Below are positions 38,659 to 50,171 of a stretch of DNA of 64,000 nt, piece after piece. The notes below the pieces were generated by a model, which saw nothing but the letters and a program-made list of their open reading frames with translations, was not told the DNA's origin and ran no database searches. Every line of letters begins with the position of its first letter. Position 1 is the first letter of the stretch. The position numbers and the translations under genes were made by a program. The DNA comes from Variovorax sp. UMC13. GTDB lineage: Bacteria > Pseudomonadota > Gammaproteobacteria > Burkholderiales > Burkholderiaceae_C. The stretch spans positions 186,001-250,000 of the forward strand of contig NZ_LZZW01000003.1 in NCBI RefSeq assembly GCF_014170375.1, given 5' to 3'.

Positions 38659-39384
38659 ATGCTGCAGCAGCCCGAAGCGGCCGAGCTCAAGGTCATCGCC
38701 TTCGATGTCTTCGGCACCGTGGTCGACTGGCACGGCGGCATCGCGGCCGAGGCCGAGCGCATGATCCCGGGCATCGACGGCAGCGCCTTCGCGCTGGCCT
38801 GGCGCGCCGGCTACCAGCCCGCGATGCGCGGCGTGATGGCGCGCATCGCCGAAGGCGAGGGTGGCTTCACGCTGCTCGACGAGCTGCACCGCAGCATCCT
38901 CGAGACCGTGCTGCGCGACTTCAGCATCACGCACCTCGACGCGGCGCAGAAGCGCGAACTCAACTGCGCCTGGCACCGCCTGCCGGCCTGGCCCGACGCG
39001 GTGGCGGGCCTGACCCGGCTCAAGTCGAAATACATCATCTGCAGCCTGTCGAACGGCAACATCGGCCTGCTCACCGAGATGGCCAAGAACGCCGGCCTGC
39101 CCTGGGACTGCGTGCTGTCGGCCGAGGTGTTCAAGGCCTACAAGCCCGACCCGCGCACCTACCTGGGCGTGGCCGCGGTGTTCGACACCACGCCCGGCCA
39201 GGTCATGCTCGCGGCCGCGCACCACGACGACCTGGCGGCCGCGCGCGCCTGCGGCCTGCGCACCGGCTACATCGAGCGCCCGTTCGAGTTCGGCCCGGGC
39301 CAGCCCAAGGACGTCTCGCCGCAGCCGGACAACACGCTGCACGCGCGCGACATCGGCGTGCTGGCCGACCTGCTGGGCTGCTGA
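38659..39384 (+). CDS. Haloacid dehalogenase type II-like hydrolase
   Basis: This 241-residue HAD-superfamily protein has the nucleophile Asp16 in VIAFDVFGTVVDW, the Ser/Thr motif SLSNGNIGLL, the Lys in KAYKPDPRTY and the acidic motif AAHHDDLAAARACGL. These fit type II L-2-haloacid dehalogenases, whose nucleophile motif is FDxYGT. It could hydrolyse a 2-halo acid, but its place at the end of the gluconate operon (nine bases after eda) suggests a sugar-acid or phosphate substrate. The substrate is not decided by sequence. GAGGAA precedes the ATG. Confidence 0.85.
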   Translation: MLQQPEAAELKVIAFDVFGTVVDWHGGIAAEAERMIPGIDGSAFALAWRAGYQPAMRGVMARIAEGEGGFTLLDELHRSILETVLRDFSITHLDAAQKRELNCAWHRLPAWPDAVAGLTRLKSKYIICSLSNGNIGLLTEMAKNAGLPWDCVLSAEVFKAYKPDPRTYLGVAAVFDTTPGQVMLAAAHHDDLAAARACGLRTGYIERPFEFGPGQPKDVSPQPDNTLHARDIGVLADLLGC

Positions 39385-39401
39385 GCGGCAGGGCCCGTCG
39401 C

Positions 39402-39425
39402 CGGGATATACCTTGGTATAGCCCG
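39402..39425. other. Palindrome/hairpin downstream of the dehalogenase-like gene
   Basis: TATACC-TT-GGTATA (39407-39420) is a perfect inverted repeat, extended by CGGG and CCCG on either side after one mismatched pair. It begins 18 bases past the stop codon and has no T-run. It could end the gluconate transcript, or be an operator for the following metal cluster. Confidence 0.45.
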
Positions 39426-39499
39426 GCGATACATCGGGCGCGCAATCACATCCTCCGAGCTTCTGGTTTTCCCTTGTAACGGCAGGCAAAATTCGCTTC

Positions 39500-39531
39500 G
39501 TCATCGAGACGAACAGACGAATCTCGACGAC
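39500..39531 (+). other. Hairpin in the leader of the metal-transport cluster
   Basis: GTC-A-TCGAGA and TCTCGA-C-GAC form a nine-pair stem with one mismatch and a 12-base loop. It ends four bases before AAAGGA (39535-39540), the presumed ribosome-binding site of the first short reading frame, so folding could control its translation. This is inferred from position. Confidence 0.4.
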
Positions 39532-39550
39532 CCCAAAGGATCTTTCAACC

Positions 39551-39586
39551 ATGCCCAGCGACAGTCGTCGAAGCGTGCGCCGTTGA
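39551..39586 (+). CDS. Short leader reading frame 1 (11 codons)
   Basis: ATG 39551 opens an 11-residue frame, MPSDSRRSVRR, ending at TGA 39584-39586. AAAGGA lies ten bases upstream. The peptide is strongly basic at its end. It is the first of a series of short frames in the 513 bases before the metal cluster. A further frame, 39619-39660 (MLACGGLFGASTR), has no visible ribosome-binding site. Translation is not proven. Confidence 0.3.
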   Translation: MPSDSRRSVRR

Positions 39587-39663
39587 GACCGTCCGGTCGA
39601 GCCTGAAACTTCTTTTTCATGCTCGCCTGCGGCGGCCTGTTCGGCGCGTCGACAAGGTGAGAT

Positions 39664-39765
39664 ATGAACACTGCCAACACCGAACCCGCAGCCGTCGCCT
39701 TCGCGCGCCGGCGTGCCGTGCCGGGCACCCCCACCTCAGGAGGCCACCATGGATCCCGACCCTGA
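39664..39765 (+). CDS. Short leader reading frame 2 (33 codons)
   Basis: ATG 39664 opens a 33-residue frame that begins MNTANTEPAAVAFARRRAV and ends in a Pro/Gly/His-rich tail at TGA 39763-39765. AGGTGAG lies just upstream. Its last 17 bases overlap the next short frame in another phase, so its translation could affect initiation there. No similarity to a known protein is recognised. Confidence 0.4.
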   Translation: MNTANTEPAAVAFARRRAVPGTPTSGGHHGSRP

Positions 39766-39853
39766 GGGGCGCCGCTGCGCGCCGACTGCCTTCGTACCCC
39801 ATCCCATGAACTTTGCATATCCGGCGCCGGTCCGGAGGCCCGCACTCACCTGA
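39749..39853 (+). CDS. MgtL-like Mg2+-sensing leader peptide (proposed)
   Basis: ATG 39749 follows a perfect AGGAGG with a five-base spacer. The 34-codon frame starts MDPDPEGRR and is rich in Pro and Arg (VPHPMNFAYPAPVRRPALT at the end). The enterobacterial leader peptide MgtL starts MEPDPTPLPRRR. Its acidic/proline start makes ribosomes unstable at low Mg2+, and this switches on mgtA. The same M-acidic-P-D-P start, upstream of an operon that includes mgtA and mgtC, strongly suggests a similar sensor. It ends 45 bases before the first structural gene. Function is inferred by analogy; no search was possible. Confidence 0.6.
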   Translation: MDPDPEGRRCAPTAFVPHPMNFAYPAPVRRPALT

Positions 39854-39898
39854 ACGCGTGAGGACGCCTCCGCGGCCGCATGGCCGAAGGAGATCCTC

Positions 39899-40234
39899 AT
39901 GCTGTTTCGCACCCCTCGTTTCCACGACGCACTGCAGCGCGCGCTGCGTGCCGCCATCGCCTCGCACCGCAGCGCCGTGCTGTGCGAGCTGCTCGCCGTC
40001 CATGGCCAGCGCGCCTGTGCGCTGGCGCTGGCCGACCTCTCGACGCGCGTCATCGCCGATGCGCTGTCCATGCTTTCCGTCACCGAACGCGCCGGCGTGC
40101 TGCGGCACCTGCCGCGCGATGCGCGGGCTCGGCTCGCGGCCGCCGGCGGCATCGTGCACGACACGGCGCATGCGCCGGCGGCCATGCCGCGCCTGTCGCC
40201 GTTCTCCCTTCTGGTCGGCCGGCCGCAGGCCTGA
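39899..40234 (+). CDS. Small protein with an MgtE-N-like helical repeat
   Basis: This 111-residue soluble protein starts at ATG 39899 with GGAG eight bases upstream. The stretch LALADLSTRVIADALSML followed by SVTERAGVLRHLPRDARARLA resembles the superhelical repeats of the MgtE intracellular N-terminal domain (L-x-D-L-L-x-x-L-P-x-x-x-R-A-x-x-L-x-x-L). The Mg2+ channel part is absent. Known MgtE-N domains sense cytoplasmic Mg2+. The gene leads the cluster, so a sensing or partner role is plausible but unproven. It lies 51 bases before the adaptor gene. Confidence 0.6.
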   Translation: MLFRTPRFHDALQRALRAAIASHRSAVLCELLAVHGQRACALALADLSTRVIADALSMLSVTERAGVLRHLPRDARARLAAAGGIVHDTAHAPAAMPRLSPFSLLVGRPQA

Positions 40235-40285
40235 CCCGCGGCCCGACCTCCTTCACCCGCCCCCCGATCCCCCAGGAAAAATCCG

Positions 40286-41426
40286 ATGAAAAAAGCCCGT
40301 CTCGCGATCGCCGTCGCCATCGTCTGCGCCGGCAGCACGCTGCTCACGGCCTGCGATGTCAAGAAACTGCTGCCCGGCGCCGCCGCGGCCGAAAGCCATG
40401 CGGCGCCGGCGCACGGCCTGCAGCATGAAGGCCACCTGCTGATCGTGCCCGAGGCCTCGCCGCTGCGCCACAGCCTGCAGGTCGACGCCGTCCGGCAGCA
40501 GGCGCTGGCCCAGGGCATCGACGCGCCGGGCGTGATCGAGGCCCTGCCCGAGAAGCTGGTGAAGGTGACGCCGCCCCTGGCTGGCCGCATCGTCAAGCTG
40601 CACCGCACGCTGGGCGACGCGGTGAAGGCCGGCGACGCGCTGTTCACCCTCGATTCGTCGGACCTCGGGACGGTCTACAACGAGCATGCCAAGGCCCAGT
40701 CGGCGCTGCTGCAGGCGCGGCGCGAATTCGAGCGGCAGAAGGCGCTGTTCGACGGCGACATCTCGGCCCGCAAGGACTACGAGGCCGCGCAGCTCGCGCT
40801 GGCCGCGGCCGAGAACGATGCGCGCGCCAGCGCCGGCCGGCTGGCCCAGCTGGGCGTGGTCGCCGACGCCAGCTCGCACCGCGAGTACGTGCTGCGTTCG
40901 CCCATCGCCGGCCGCGTGGTCGACATGGCCGGTGCGCAGGGCGGCTACTGGAACGACATCACGGCGCCGATCATGACGGTGGCCGACCTGTCGACGGTCT
41001 GGCTCTCGGCCAGCGTGCCGGAGAAGGAGATGGCGCAGGTGTTCCCGGGCCAGAAGGCGCGCATCACGCTCAACGCCTATGCCGACCAGCCGGTCGAGGG
41101 CCAGGTGAAGTACGTGGGCGACCTGCTCGACACCGAGACCCGCACGGTCAAGGTCCGGGTGGCCATCGACAACCGCGACGGCCGCATCAAGCCTGGCATG
41201 TTCGCGCGCGTGAGCTTCGCCGGCGTGAGCCGCCCGACCCTGGTGGTGCCGGCCGCGGCCGTGCTGCAGAGCGGCCTCTACACGCGGGTGTTCGTCGAGA
41301 AGACGCCCTTCCATTTCGAGTCGCGCGTGGTCAACGTCGGCGCCAGCGTGCCGGGCAACGGCGTCGAGGTGCTGGCGGGCCTTTCGGCCGGCGAGCGCAT
41401 CGTGGTCAAGGACGGAGTGCTGCTGA

Positions 41427-41434
<8 letters not shown>
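40286..41434 (+). CDS. RND efflux periplasmic adaptor (CzcB/CusB-like), lipoprotein
   Basis: This 382-residue membrane fusion protein links the inner-membrane pump to the outer-membrane channel. The N-terminus is a lipoprotein signal with LTAC (about Cys23). A lipoyl-like part (VKVTPPLAGRIVKLHRTLGDAVKAGDALFTLDSSDLG), a helical hairpin (EHAKAQSALLQARREFERQ) and a beta-barrel region ending in PTLVVPAAAVLQSG are visible by their core motifs. Its last eight bases overlap the pump gene. The cation it serves is not shown by sequence; the pump type suggests a divalent metal. Confidence 0.93.
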
Positions 41435-44560
<3,126 letters not shown>

Positions 44561-44561
<1 letters not shown>

Positions 44562-46048
44562 TGACGACGATGATCAAGAAGCGAATCACCGGCACCGCGG
44601 CCCTCGCGTTGCTGCTGGCTGTCGGCGGCTGCGCCGTCGGACCGGATTTCCAGAAGCCCGAGGCGCCCGCGACCCGTGGCTACACCGCCGAGCCGTTGCC
44701 CGCGCAGACGACGTCCGCACCGGGCATCGCAGGCGAGGCCCAGCGCTTCGTCGAAGGCCAGGACGTGCCCGCGCAATGGTGGCGCGTGTTCGGCTCGGAC
44801 GCGCTCGACGAACTGGTGGCCTCGGCCCTGCGCGCCAACCCCGACCTGCAGGCCGCGCAGGCGGCCCTGCGCGCGGCGCAGGAAGGCGTGGCCGCGCAGC
44901 GCGGCGAGGCGCTGCCCAAGCTCGACCTGCAGTTCACGCCGACGCGCCAGCGCGTGGCCAACCCGCTGGCCAGCCCGGCCGAGTCGGGCGCCTCGCTCTA
45001 CACGCTGCACAGCGCCCAGCTGAACATCTCCTATGTGCCCGACGTATTCGGCGCCAACCGGCGCCAGGTGGAGGCCCTGACGGCGCAGGCCGACGTGCAG
45101 CGCTTCCAGCGCGAAGCCGTCTACATCACGCTGACGACCAACATCGTCAATGCCGCCATCCAGGAGGCCTCGCTGCGCGCGCAGTGCCAGGCCACGCGCG
45201 ATCTGATCGCGCTGTCGACGCAGCTGCTCGACATCACGCGCCGCCAGCATGCGGCCGGCCAGCTCGGCGGCATCGAAGTGGCCGCGCAGGAGTCGGCGCT
45301 GGCGCAGGCCGAGGCGGTGCTGCCGGGGCTGGAAAAGCAGCTGGCGCAGCAGCGGCATCTGCTGGCCGTGCTGGGCGGACGGCTGCCGAGCGAGGACGTG
45401 GCGCCGCGCTTCGAGCTGGCCTCGCTGGTGCTGCCGCAGGAGCTGCCGTTGAGCCTGCCCTCGCGCCTGGTCGAGCAGCGTCCCGACATCCGCGCCGCGC
45501 AGGCGCAGCTGCATGCGGCCAGTGCCCAGGTCGGCGTGGCCACGGCGGCGCGGCTGCCCAGCCTCACGCTCACGGCCAACGTGGGCAGTTCGGCGCTGGC
45601 CTTGTCGCAGCTGCTGGGCAGCGGCACCGGCTTCTGGTTCGTCGGCGGCGGGCTGGCCCAGCCGATCTTCCACGGCGGCACGCTGCGGCACCAGCAGCGC
45701 GCGGCCGAGGCCAGCTACGAACAGGCGGCGGCGCAGTACCGCAGCACCGTGCTGACCGCTTTCCAGAACACCGCCGACACGCTGCAGGCCATCGTCAGCG
45801 ATGCGCAGACCCTGCGCGCTGCCGCGGCCGCGGAGTCCGCTTCGCGCAAGAGCCTGGGCTACGCACGGCGGCAGCGCGAGCTCGGCGCCGGCGGCGCGGC
45901 CGAGCTGATCCTCGCGCAGCAGACCCACCAGCAGGCCGTGAGCACGCTGATCCAGGCCCAGGCCAGCCGCTTCACCGATGCGGTGGCTTTGTTCCAGTCG
46001 CTGGGCGGCGGCTGGTGGAACGTGGCCGCGGCGGACACGCCGCACTGA
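44561..46048 (+). CDS. Outer-membrane efflux lipoprotein (NodT/TolC family)
   Basis: This 495-residue protein is the outer-membrane channel of the RND system. It has a lipoprotein signal with VGGC (Cys24) followed by AVGPDFQKP, the common start of NodT-type proteins. Two TolC-like repeats follow: ASALRANPDLQAAQAALRAAQ and LVEQRPDIRAAQAQLHAASAQVGVA (cores RANPDLQAA and EQRPDIRAAQ). The start codon overlaps the pump stop by one base (TGATG). A 153-base gap with a short reading frame separates it from mgtA. Confidence 0.93.
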
Positions 46049-46110
46049 CGCAACGCGCGGCGCGAGGCCGATGGTCCTCGCGCTGTTTCCCTCGCGGGCA
46101 GGCATCCCCC

Positions 46111-46200
46111 ATGTCGGCCCGCGATCGCACCACGGCGCCGCCGGCATCCCTCGGCGCCATCACGGGCCTGCCTTCGCGGCGGAGGCCCTGGGAGTCATGA
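46111..46200 (+). CDS. Short reading frame directly before mgtA (29 codons)
   Basis: ATG 46111 opens a 29-residue frame ending at TGA 46198-46200, one base before the mgtA ATG. The end PSRRRPWES and the internal APP are Pro/Arg-rich, reminiscent of mgt leader peptides. The ribosome-binding site is poor (GGCAGG eight bases upstream). The region can fold a seven-base stem, GGCGCCG with CGGCGCC. It may be a second control point specific to mgtA, or merely an open stretch of high-GC sequence. Confidence 0.3.
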   Translation: MSARDRTTAPPASLGAITGLPSRRRPWES

Positions 46201-46201
46201 C

Positions 46202-48964
46202 ATGAAAATCATCGGAAAAGTCTTCCGCAACTGGTTCGGCGGCGTGCTCGAACGGCGCCACATCTCGGCGCTGTTCAACCGCACGGCGTTGCCGCACACG
46301 GTCGGCGGGCGCGGTGCCGCCCAGGGCGTGCCGGAGCAGGTCTCGCGCGAGATGCTCAAGGCCGCGAGCGACGACCTGCCCGGCGTGCTGGTGCGCGCCG
46401 GCTCGCACGAGGACGGGCTGAGCGCAGCCGAAGCGGCCGAGCGCCTCGAGCGTTTCGGCACCAACGAGGTCGCGCACGAGAAGGCGTTGTCGCCGTGGCG
46501 GCACCTGTGGCTCTGCTACAAGAACCCATTCAACCTGCTGCTGACCGCGCTGGCGGTGGTGTCCGACGCCACCGGCGACATGAAGGCGACGGTGGTGATC
46601 GGCACGATGGTGGTGCTGAGCACGCTGATCCGCTTCGTGCAGGAAGGGCGCTCCAACCGCGCGTCGGCGCGGCTCAAGGCGATGGTCAGCAACACCGCGA
46701 CCGTGATCCGGCGCGGGCTCGGCGAGACGCCGTCCGGCTTCGGCCCGCAGGGCCGCCGCGCGGCCGGCCAGGTCGAGGTGCCGATCCGCGACCTGGTGCC
46801 CGGCGAGCATATCGTGCTGTCGGCCGGCGACATGATTCCGGCCGACTGCCGGCTGATGACGGCCAAGGACCTGTTCGTGGCCCAGGCCGCGATGACCGGC
46901 GAATCGCTGCCGGTGGAGAAGTTCGCCGAGGACGGCAACGGTTTCGCCTCGGTGCTCGAGGCGCGCAACCTGGTGTTCATGGGCACCAACGTGGTCTCGG
47001 GCTCGGCCACGGCGATCGTGGTCGCGACCGGCAACGGCACCTACTTCGGCACGCTGGCCACCCGCGTGACCCGCAGCGACCGCGCGCCGACCGCCTTCGA
47101 GGCCGGCGTCAACAGCGTGGTCTGGCTGCTGATCCGCTTTGCGCTGGTGATGGTGCCGCTGGTGCTGGTGATCAACGGCTTCACCAAGGGCGACTGGATG
47201 GAGGCCTTCCTGTTCGCGCTGGCGGTGGCGGTCGGGCTGGTGCCCGAGATGCTGGCGATGGTCGTGACCTCGACGCTGGCCAAGGGCGCGGTGCTGCTGT
47301 CGCGCAAGAAGGTGATCGTCAAGCGGCTCGACGCGATCCAGAACTTCGGCGCGATGGACGTGCTGTGCACCGACAAGACCGGCACCTTGACGCAGGACAA
47401 GATCGCGCTCGAGCGCCACACCGACCCCTTCGGCCACGCGTCGCAGGAGGTGCTCAAGTTCGCCTACCTCAACAGCCACTACCAGACCGGGTTGAAGAAC
47501 CTGCTCGACCGCGCGGTGCTCGAGCACGTCGAGCTGCAGTCGGAGCTCAAGCTGGCCGAGGACTACCGCAAGGTCGACGAGGTGCCCTTCGACTTCGAGC
47601 GCCGCCGCATGTCGGTGGTGGTGTCGGAGCGCGAGGACCATCACGAGCTGATCTGCAAGGGCGCGGTCGAGGAGATGCTGGCGGTCTGCACCCGGGTGCG
47701 CAGCGCCACCCGCGCGGGCCATGAAGACCTGCCGATGGACGCGCGCCTGCTGACGCACGTGCGCCGGATCACGCAGCAGCTCAACGCCGACGGCCTGCGC
47801 GTGGTCGCGGTGGCGATGAAGGAGCTGCCGGCCACGCAGACCGCCTATTCGGTGGCCGACGAGGCCGAGCTGACGCTGGTCGGCTACATCGCCTTCCTCG
47901 ATCCACCCAAGGACTCGGCCGCGCCGGCCCTGCGCATGCTGGCCGAGCACGGCGTGCAGGCCAAGGTGCTGACGGGCGACAACGAGCTGGTCACGGCCCG
48001 CGTGTGCGAGCAGGTGGGGCTGGCGGTCGGCACCGTGCTGCTGGGGCCGCAGGTCGAGCGCATGAGCGAGGCGGCGCTGGCGCAGGCAGTGGAGGCGCAC
48101 CAGGTGTTCGCCCGGCTCACGCCGCTGCACAAGGAGCGCATCGTGCGCGCGCTGCGCGCCAACGGCCACGTGGTCGGCTTCATGGGCGACGGCATCAACG
48201 ATGCGCCGGCGCTGCGGGCGGCCGACATCGGCATCAGCGTCGACAGCGCGGTGGACATCGCCAAGGAGGCGGCCGACATCATCCTGCTGGAGAAGAGCCT
48301 GATGGTGCTGGAGGAGGGCGTGGTCGAAGGCCGCAACACCTTCTGCAACATGCTCAAGTACATCCGCATGACCGCCAGCTCGAACTTCGGCAACGTGTTC
48401 TCGGTGCTGGTGGCCAGCGCCTGGCTGCCCTTCCTGCCGATGCTGCCGCTGCAGCTGCTGGTGCAGAACCTGCTCTACGACATCTCGCAGACCGGCATCC
48501 CCTTCGACAACGTCGACCCGGAGCTGGTGAAGAAGCCCTTGCGCTGGAACCCCGCGGACATCGGCCGCTTCATGGTCTTCTTCGGGCCGATCAGCTCGGT
48601 CTTCGACATCGTGACCTTCGGCGTGATGTGGCACTTCTTCGATGCGAAAACGCCCGCGCAGCAGACCCTCTTCCAGACCGGCTGGTTCGTGGTGGGCCTG
48701 CTCACGCAGACCCTGGTGGTGCACATGATCCGCACGCCCAAGCTGCCCTTCATCGAGAGCCGCGCGGCGCCGGCGCTGATGGGCATGACGCTGGCGATCA
48801 TGGCCGCGGGCATCGCCCTGCCCATGAGCCCGATCGCGGGCTACTTCGGGCTGCAGCCGCTGCCGCTGGCCTACTTCCCGTGGCTGGCCGCGATCCTGCT
48901 GGGCTATTGCGTACTCGCGACGGTCATGAAGCGCTTCTATATTCGCCGCTTCGGCTGGCAATGA
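46202..48964 (+). CDS. mgtA: Magnesium-translocating P-type ATPase MgtA
   Basis: This 920-residue P-type ATPase imports Mg2+ at low external concentration. The phosphorylated aspartate is Asp391 in CTDKTGTLTQ. MTGESLPVEKF is the actuator loop, and GFMGDGINDAPALRAADIGISVD is the hinge. Family III membrane segments are present, and LVPEMLAMVVTSTLAKGA matches the MgtA M4 region. The N-terminus FRNWFGGVLERRHISALF is a basic cytoplasmic tail. It follows the RND genes on the same strand and precedes mgtC by 25 bases. Confidence 0.97.
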   Translation: MKIIGKVFRNWFGGVLERRHISALFNRTALPHTVGGRGAAQGVPEQVSREMLKAASDDLPGVLVRAGSHEDGLSAAEAAERLERFGTNEVAHEKALSPWRHLWLCYKNPFNLLLTALAVVSDATGDMKATVVIGTMVVLSTLIRFVQEGRSNRASARLKAMVSNTATVIRRGLGETPSGFGPQGRRAAGQVEVPIRDLVPGEHIVLSAGDMIPADCRLMTAKDLFVAQAAMTGESLPVEKFAEDGNGFASVLEARNLVFMGTNVVSGSATAIVVATGNGTYFGTLATRVTRSDRAPTAFEAGVNSVVWLLIRFALVMVPLVLVINGFTKGDWMEAFLFALAVAVGLVPEMLAMVVTSTLAKGAVLLSRKKVIVKRLDAIQNFGAMDVLCTDKTGTLTQDKIALERHTDPFGHASQEVLKFAYLNSHYQTGLKNLLDRAVLEHVELQSELKLAEDYRKVDEVPFDFERRRMSVVVSEREDHHELICKGAVEEMLAVCTRVRSATRAGHEDLPMDARLLTHVRRITQQLNADGLRVVAVAMKELPATQTAYSVADEAELTLVGYIAFLDPPKDSAAPALRMLAEHGVQAKVLTGDNELVTARVCEQVGLAVGTVLLGPQVERMSEAALAQAVEAHQVFARLTPLHKERIVRALRANGHVVGFMGDGINDAPALRAADIGISVDSAVDIAKEAADIILLEKSLMVLEEGVVEGRNTFCNMLKYIRMTASSNFGNVFSVLVASAWLPFLPMLPLQLLVQNLLYDISQTGIPFDNVDPELVKKPLRWNPADIGRFMVFFGPISSVFDIVTFGVMWHFFDAKTPAQQTLFQTGWFVVGLLTQTLVVHMIRTPKLPFIESRAAPALMGMTLAIMAAGIALPMSPIAGYFGLQPLPLAYFPWLAAILLGYCVLATVMKRFYIRRFGWQ

Positions 48965-48989
48965 CATCCATCGGCAAGGGACTCGACAC

Positions 48990-49706
48990 ATGGAAGCGCT
49001 TCGCAACCTGCAACTGGCCTCGCTGCTCGACACCTTCGTCAGCCTCTCCACGGCCTTCGTGCTGGGCGGCCTGATCGGCTTCGAGCGCCAGGTGCGCCAG
49101 CGCACCGCGGGCCTGCGCACCAACACGCTGGTGGCCGTGGGTGCCGCGGTGTTCGTCGACATGGCGAGCCGGCTGGGCGGCCATGAGGGCGCGGTGCGCG
49201 TGGTGGCCTACGTGGTCTCGGGCATCGGCTTCCTCGGGGCCGGCGCGATCATGAAGGAGGGCGCCAACATCACCGGCCTGAACACCGCCGCCACCCTGTG
49301 GGGCTCGGCCGCGGTCGGCGCCTGCGCCGGCGCCGACCTGGTCGGCGAGGCCCTGATGGCGGCGCTGTTCGTGCTGGCCAGCAACACCCTGCTGCGGCCG
49401 GTGGTCAACCGCATCAACCGCAACCCGGTGCAGGAGGAGTTCAGCGAGGCGACCTACGTCGCCTACGTGATCTGCTCGCGCGGCGTGCAGGCGGAGGTGC
49501 GGGAGAAACTGCTCGAGCTGCTGGAGGCCGCCAGCTATCCAGTGCGCGACGTCGACCAGCACCCCTTCGGCCAGCTGGACGCAGAGATCGAGGCCACGCT
49601 CTACGCCACGGCCGTGCAGGCCGAGGAACTCGACCGCGTGATGGCGCAGCTGGAAAGGCTGCCGGGGGTGCAGCAGGCGTTCTGGAATGCGGGGGCGGAG
49701 AACTGA
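48990..49706 (+). CDS. mgtC: MgtC/SapB family protein
   Basis: This 238-residue membrane protein has the MgtC N-terminal domain of about five helices (GGLIGFERQVRQRTAGLRTNTLVAVGAAVFV; core GFERQVRQRTAGLRT, GIGFLGAGAIMKEG and GLNTAATLWGSAAVGACAG) and a C-terminal ACT-like domain. In Salmonella, MgtC inhibits the ATP synthase and protects during Mg2+ starvation. The gene lies directly behind mgtA, as in enterobacteria. Co-regulation with mgtA by the leader is likely. Confidence 0.95.
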   Translation: MEALRNLQLASLLDTFVSLSTAFVLGGLIGFERQVRQRTAGLRTNTLVAVGAAVFVDMASRLGGHEGAVRVVAYVVSGIGFLGAGAIMKEGANITGLNTAATLWGSAAVGACAGADLVGEALMAALFVLASNTLLRPVVNRINRNPVQEEFSEATYVAYVICSRGVQAEVREKLLELLEAASYPVRDVDQHPFGQLDAEIEATLYATAVQAEELDRVMAQLERLPGVQQAFWNAGAEN

Positions 49707-49817
49707 CGGTCCCTGCGTCGCATGTGGCAGGATGCGGCGGAGAAAGAACCGACAACATCCGTGCCCGCTGTGGACGGGGAGACAGCGGGCATCCAGGGTC
49801 ACGACCAGGAGGTGCCT

Positions 49818-50171
49818 ATGTGGAGCAGATCGCGCGGCGTGTGGGCCGCCATCGCCGTCTTCTCTCTGATGGCGACGGGGGCCGCCGCCGCCCCGGCGGC
49901 CGATGCGCCTGCCGCCACCGTGCTGACCCGCGCACGCGTCGCGTCCTTCCTCGATGAGCCGGGCGGCAAGTCCTATGTCCGGCTGAAGCTGATGCCGAGG
50001 TCGAAGCTGCCCTTCACCACGCAGACATTCAGGGTCACCGACCGTTCGCTGCTGACCGGCATTGCTGAAGGCGCAACGGTCAAGTTCAGTTCGAAGCACA
50101 TCGAGGGCGAGAACGTGGTGACGGCGATCCACCTGGTGGCCGAGTGCGTGCGCTTCCAGCCATGCGACTGA
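49818..50171 (+). CDS. CusF-like periplasmic protein lacking metal ligands
   Basis: This 117-residue secreted protein has a signal peptide (AVFSLMATGAAA) and a small beta-barrel domain. VRLKLMPRSKLPFTTQTFRVTDRSLLTGIAEGATVKF (core LPFTTQTFRV and GATVKF) aligns by eye with the CusF/CopK copper chaperone fold. In CusF the loop reads W-P-x-M-x-M; here both Met positions are Thr and Trp is Leu, so copper binding by that site is not expected. The ATG at 49818 is chosen because AGGAGG lies seven bases upstream. Its stop overlaps the next gene start. Confidence 0.6.
   Translation: MWSRSRGVWAAIAVFSLMATGAAAAPAADAPAATVLTRARVASFLDEPGGKSYVRLKLMPRSKLPFTTQTFRVTDRSLLTGIAEGATVKFSSKHIEGENVVTAIHLVAECVRFQPCD

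Noticed and set aside
39385..39898. A known metabolite riboswitch (M-box, yybP-ykoY) in the metal-cluster leader
   Set aside because: I could not trace the conserved elements of those classes. Short reading frames explain the region better.
46160..49162. A 1000-codon frame opposite mgtA
   Set aside because: Shadow of mgtA on the other strand, with the same composition as other shadows.
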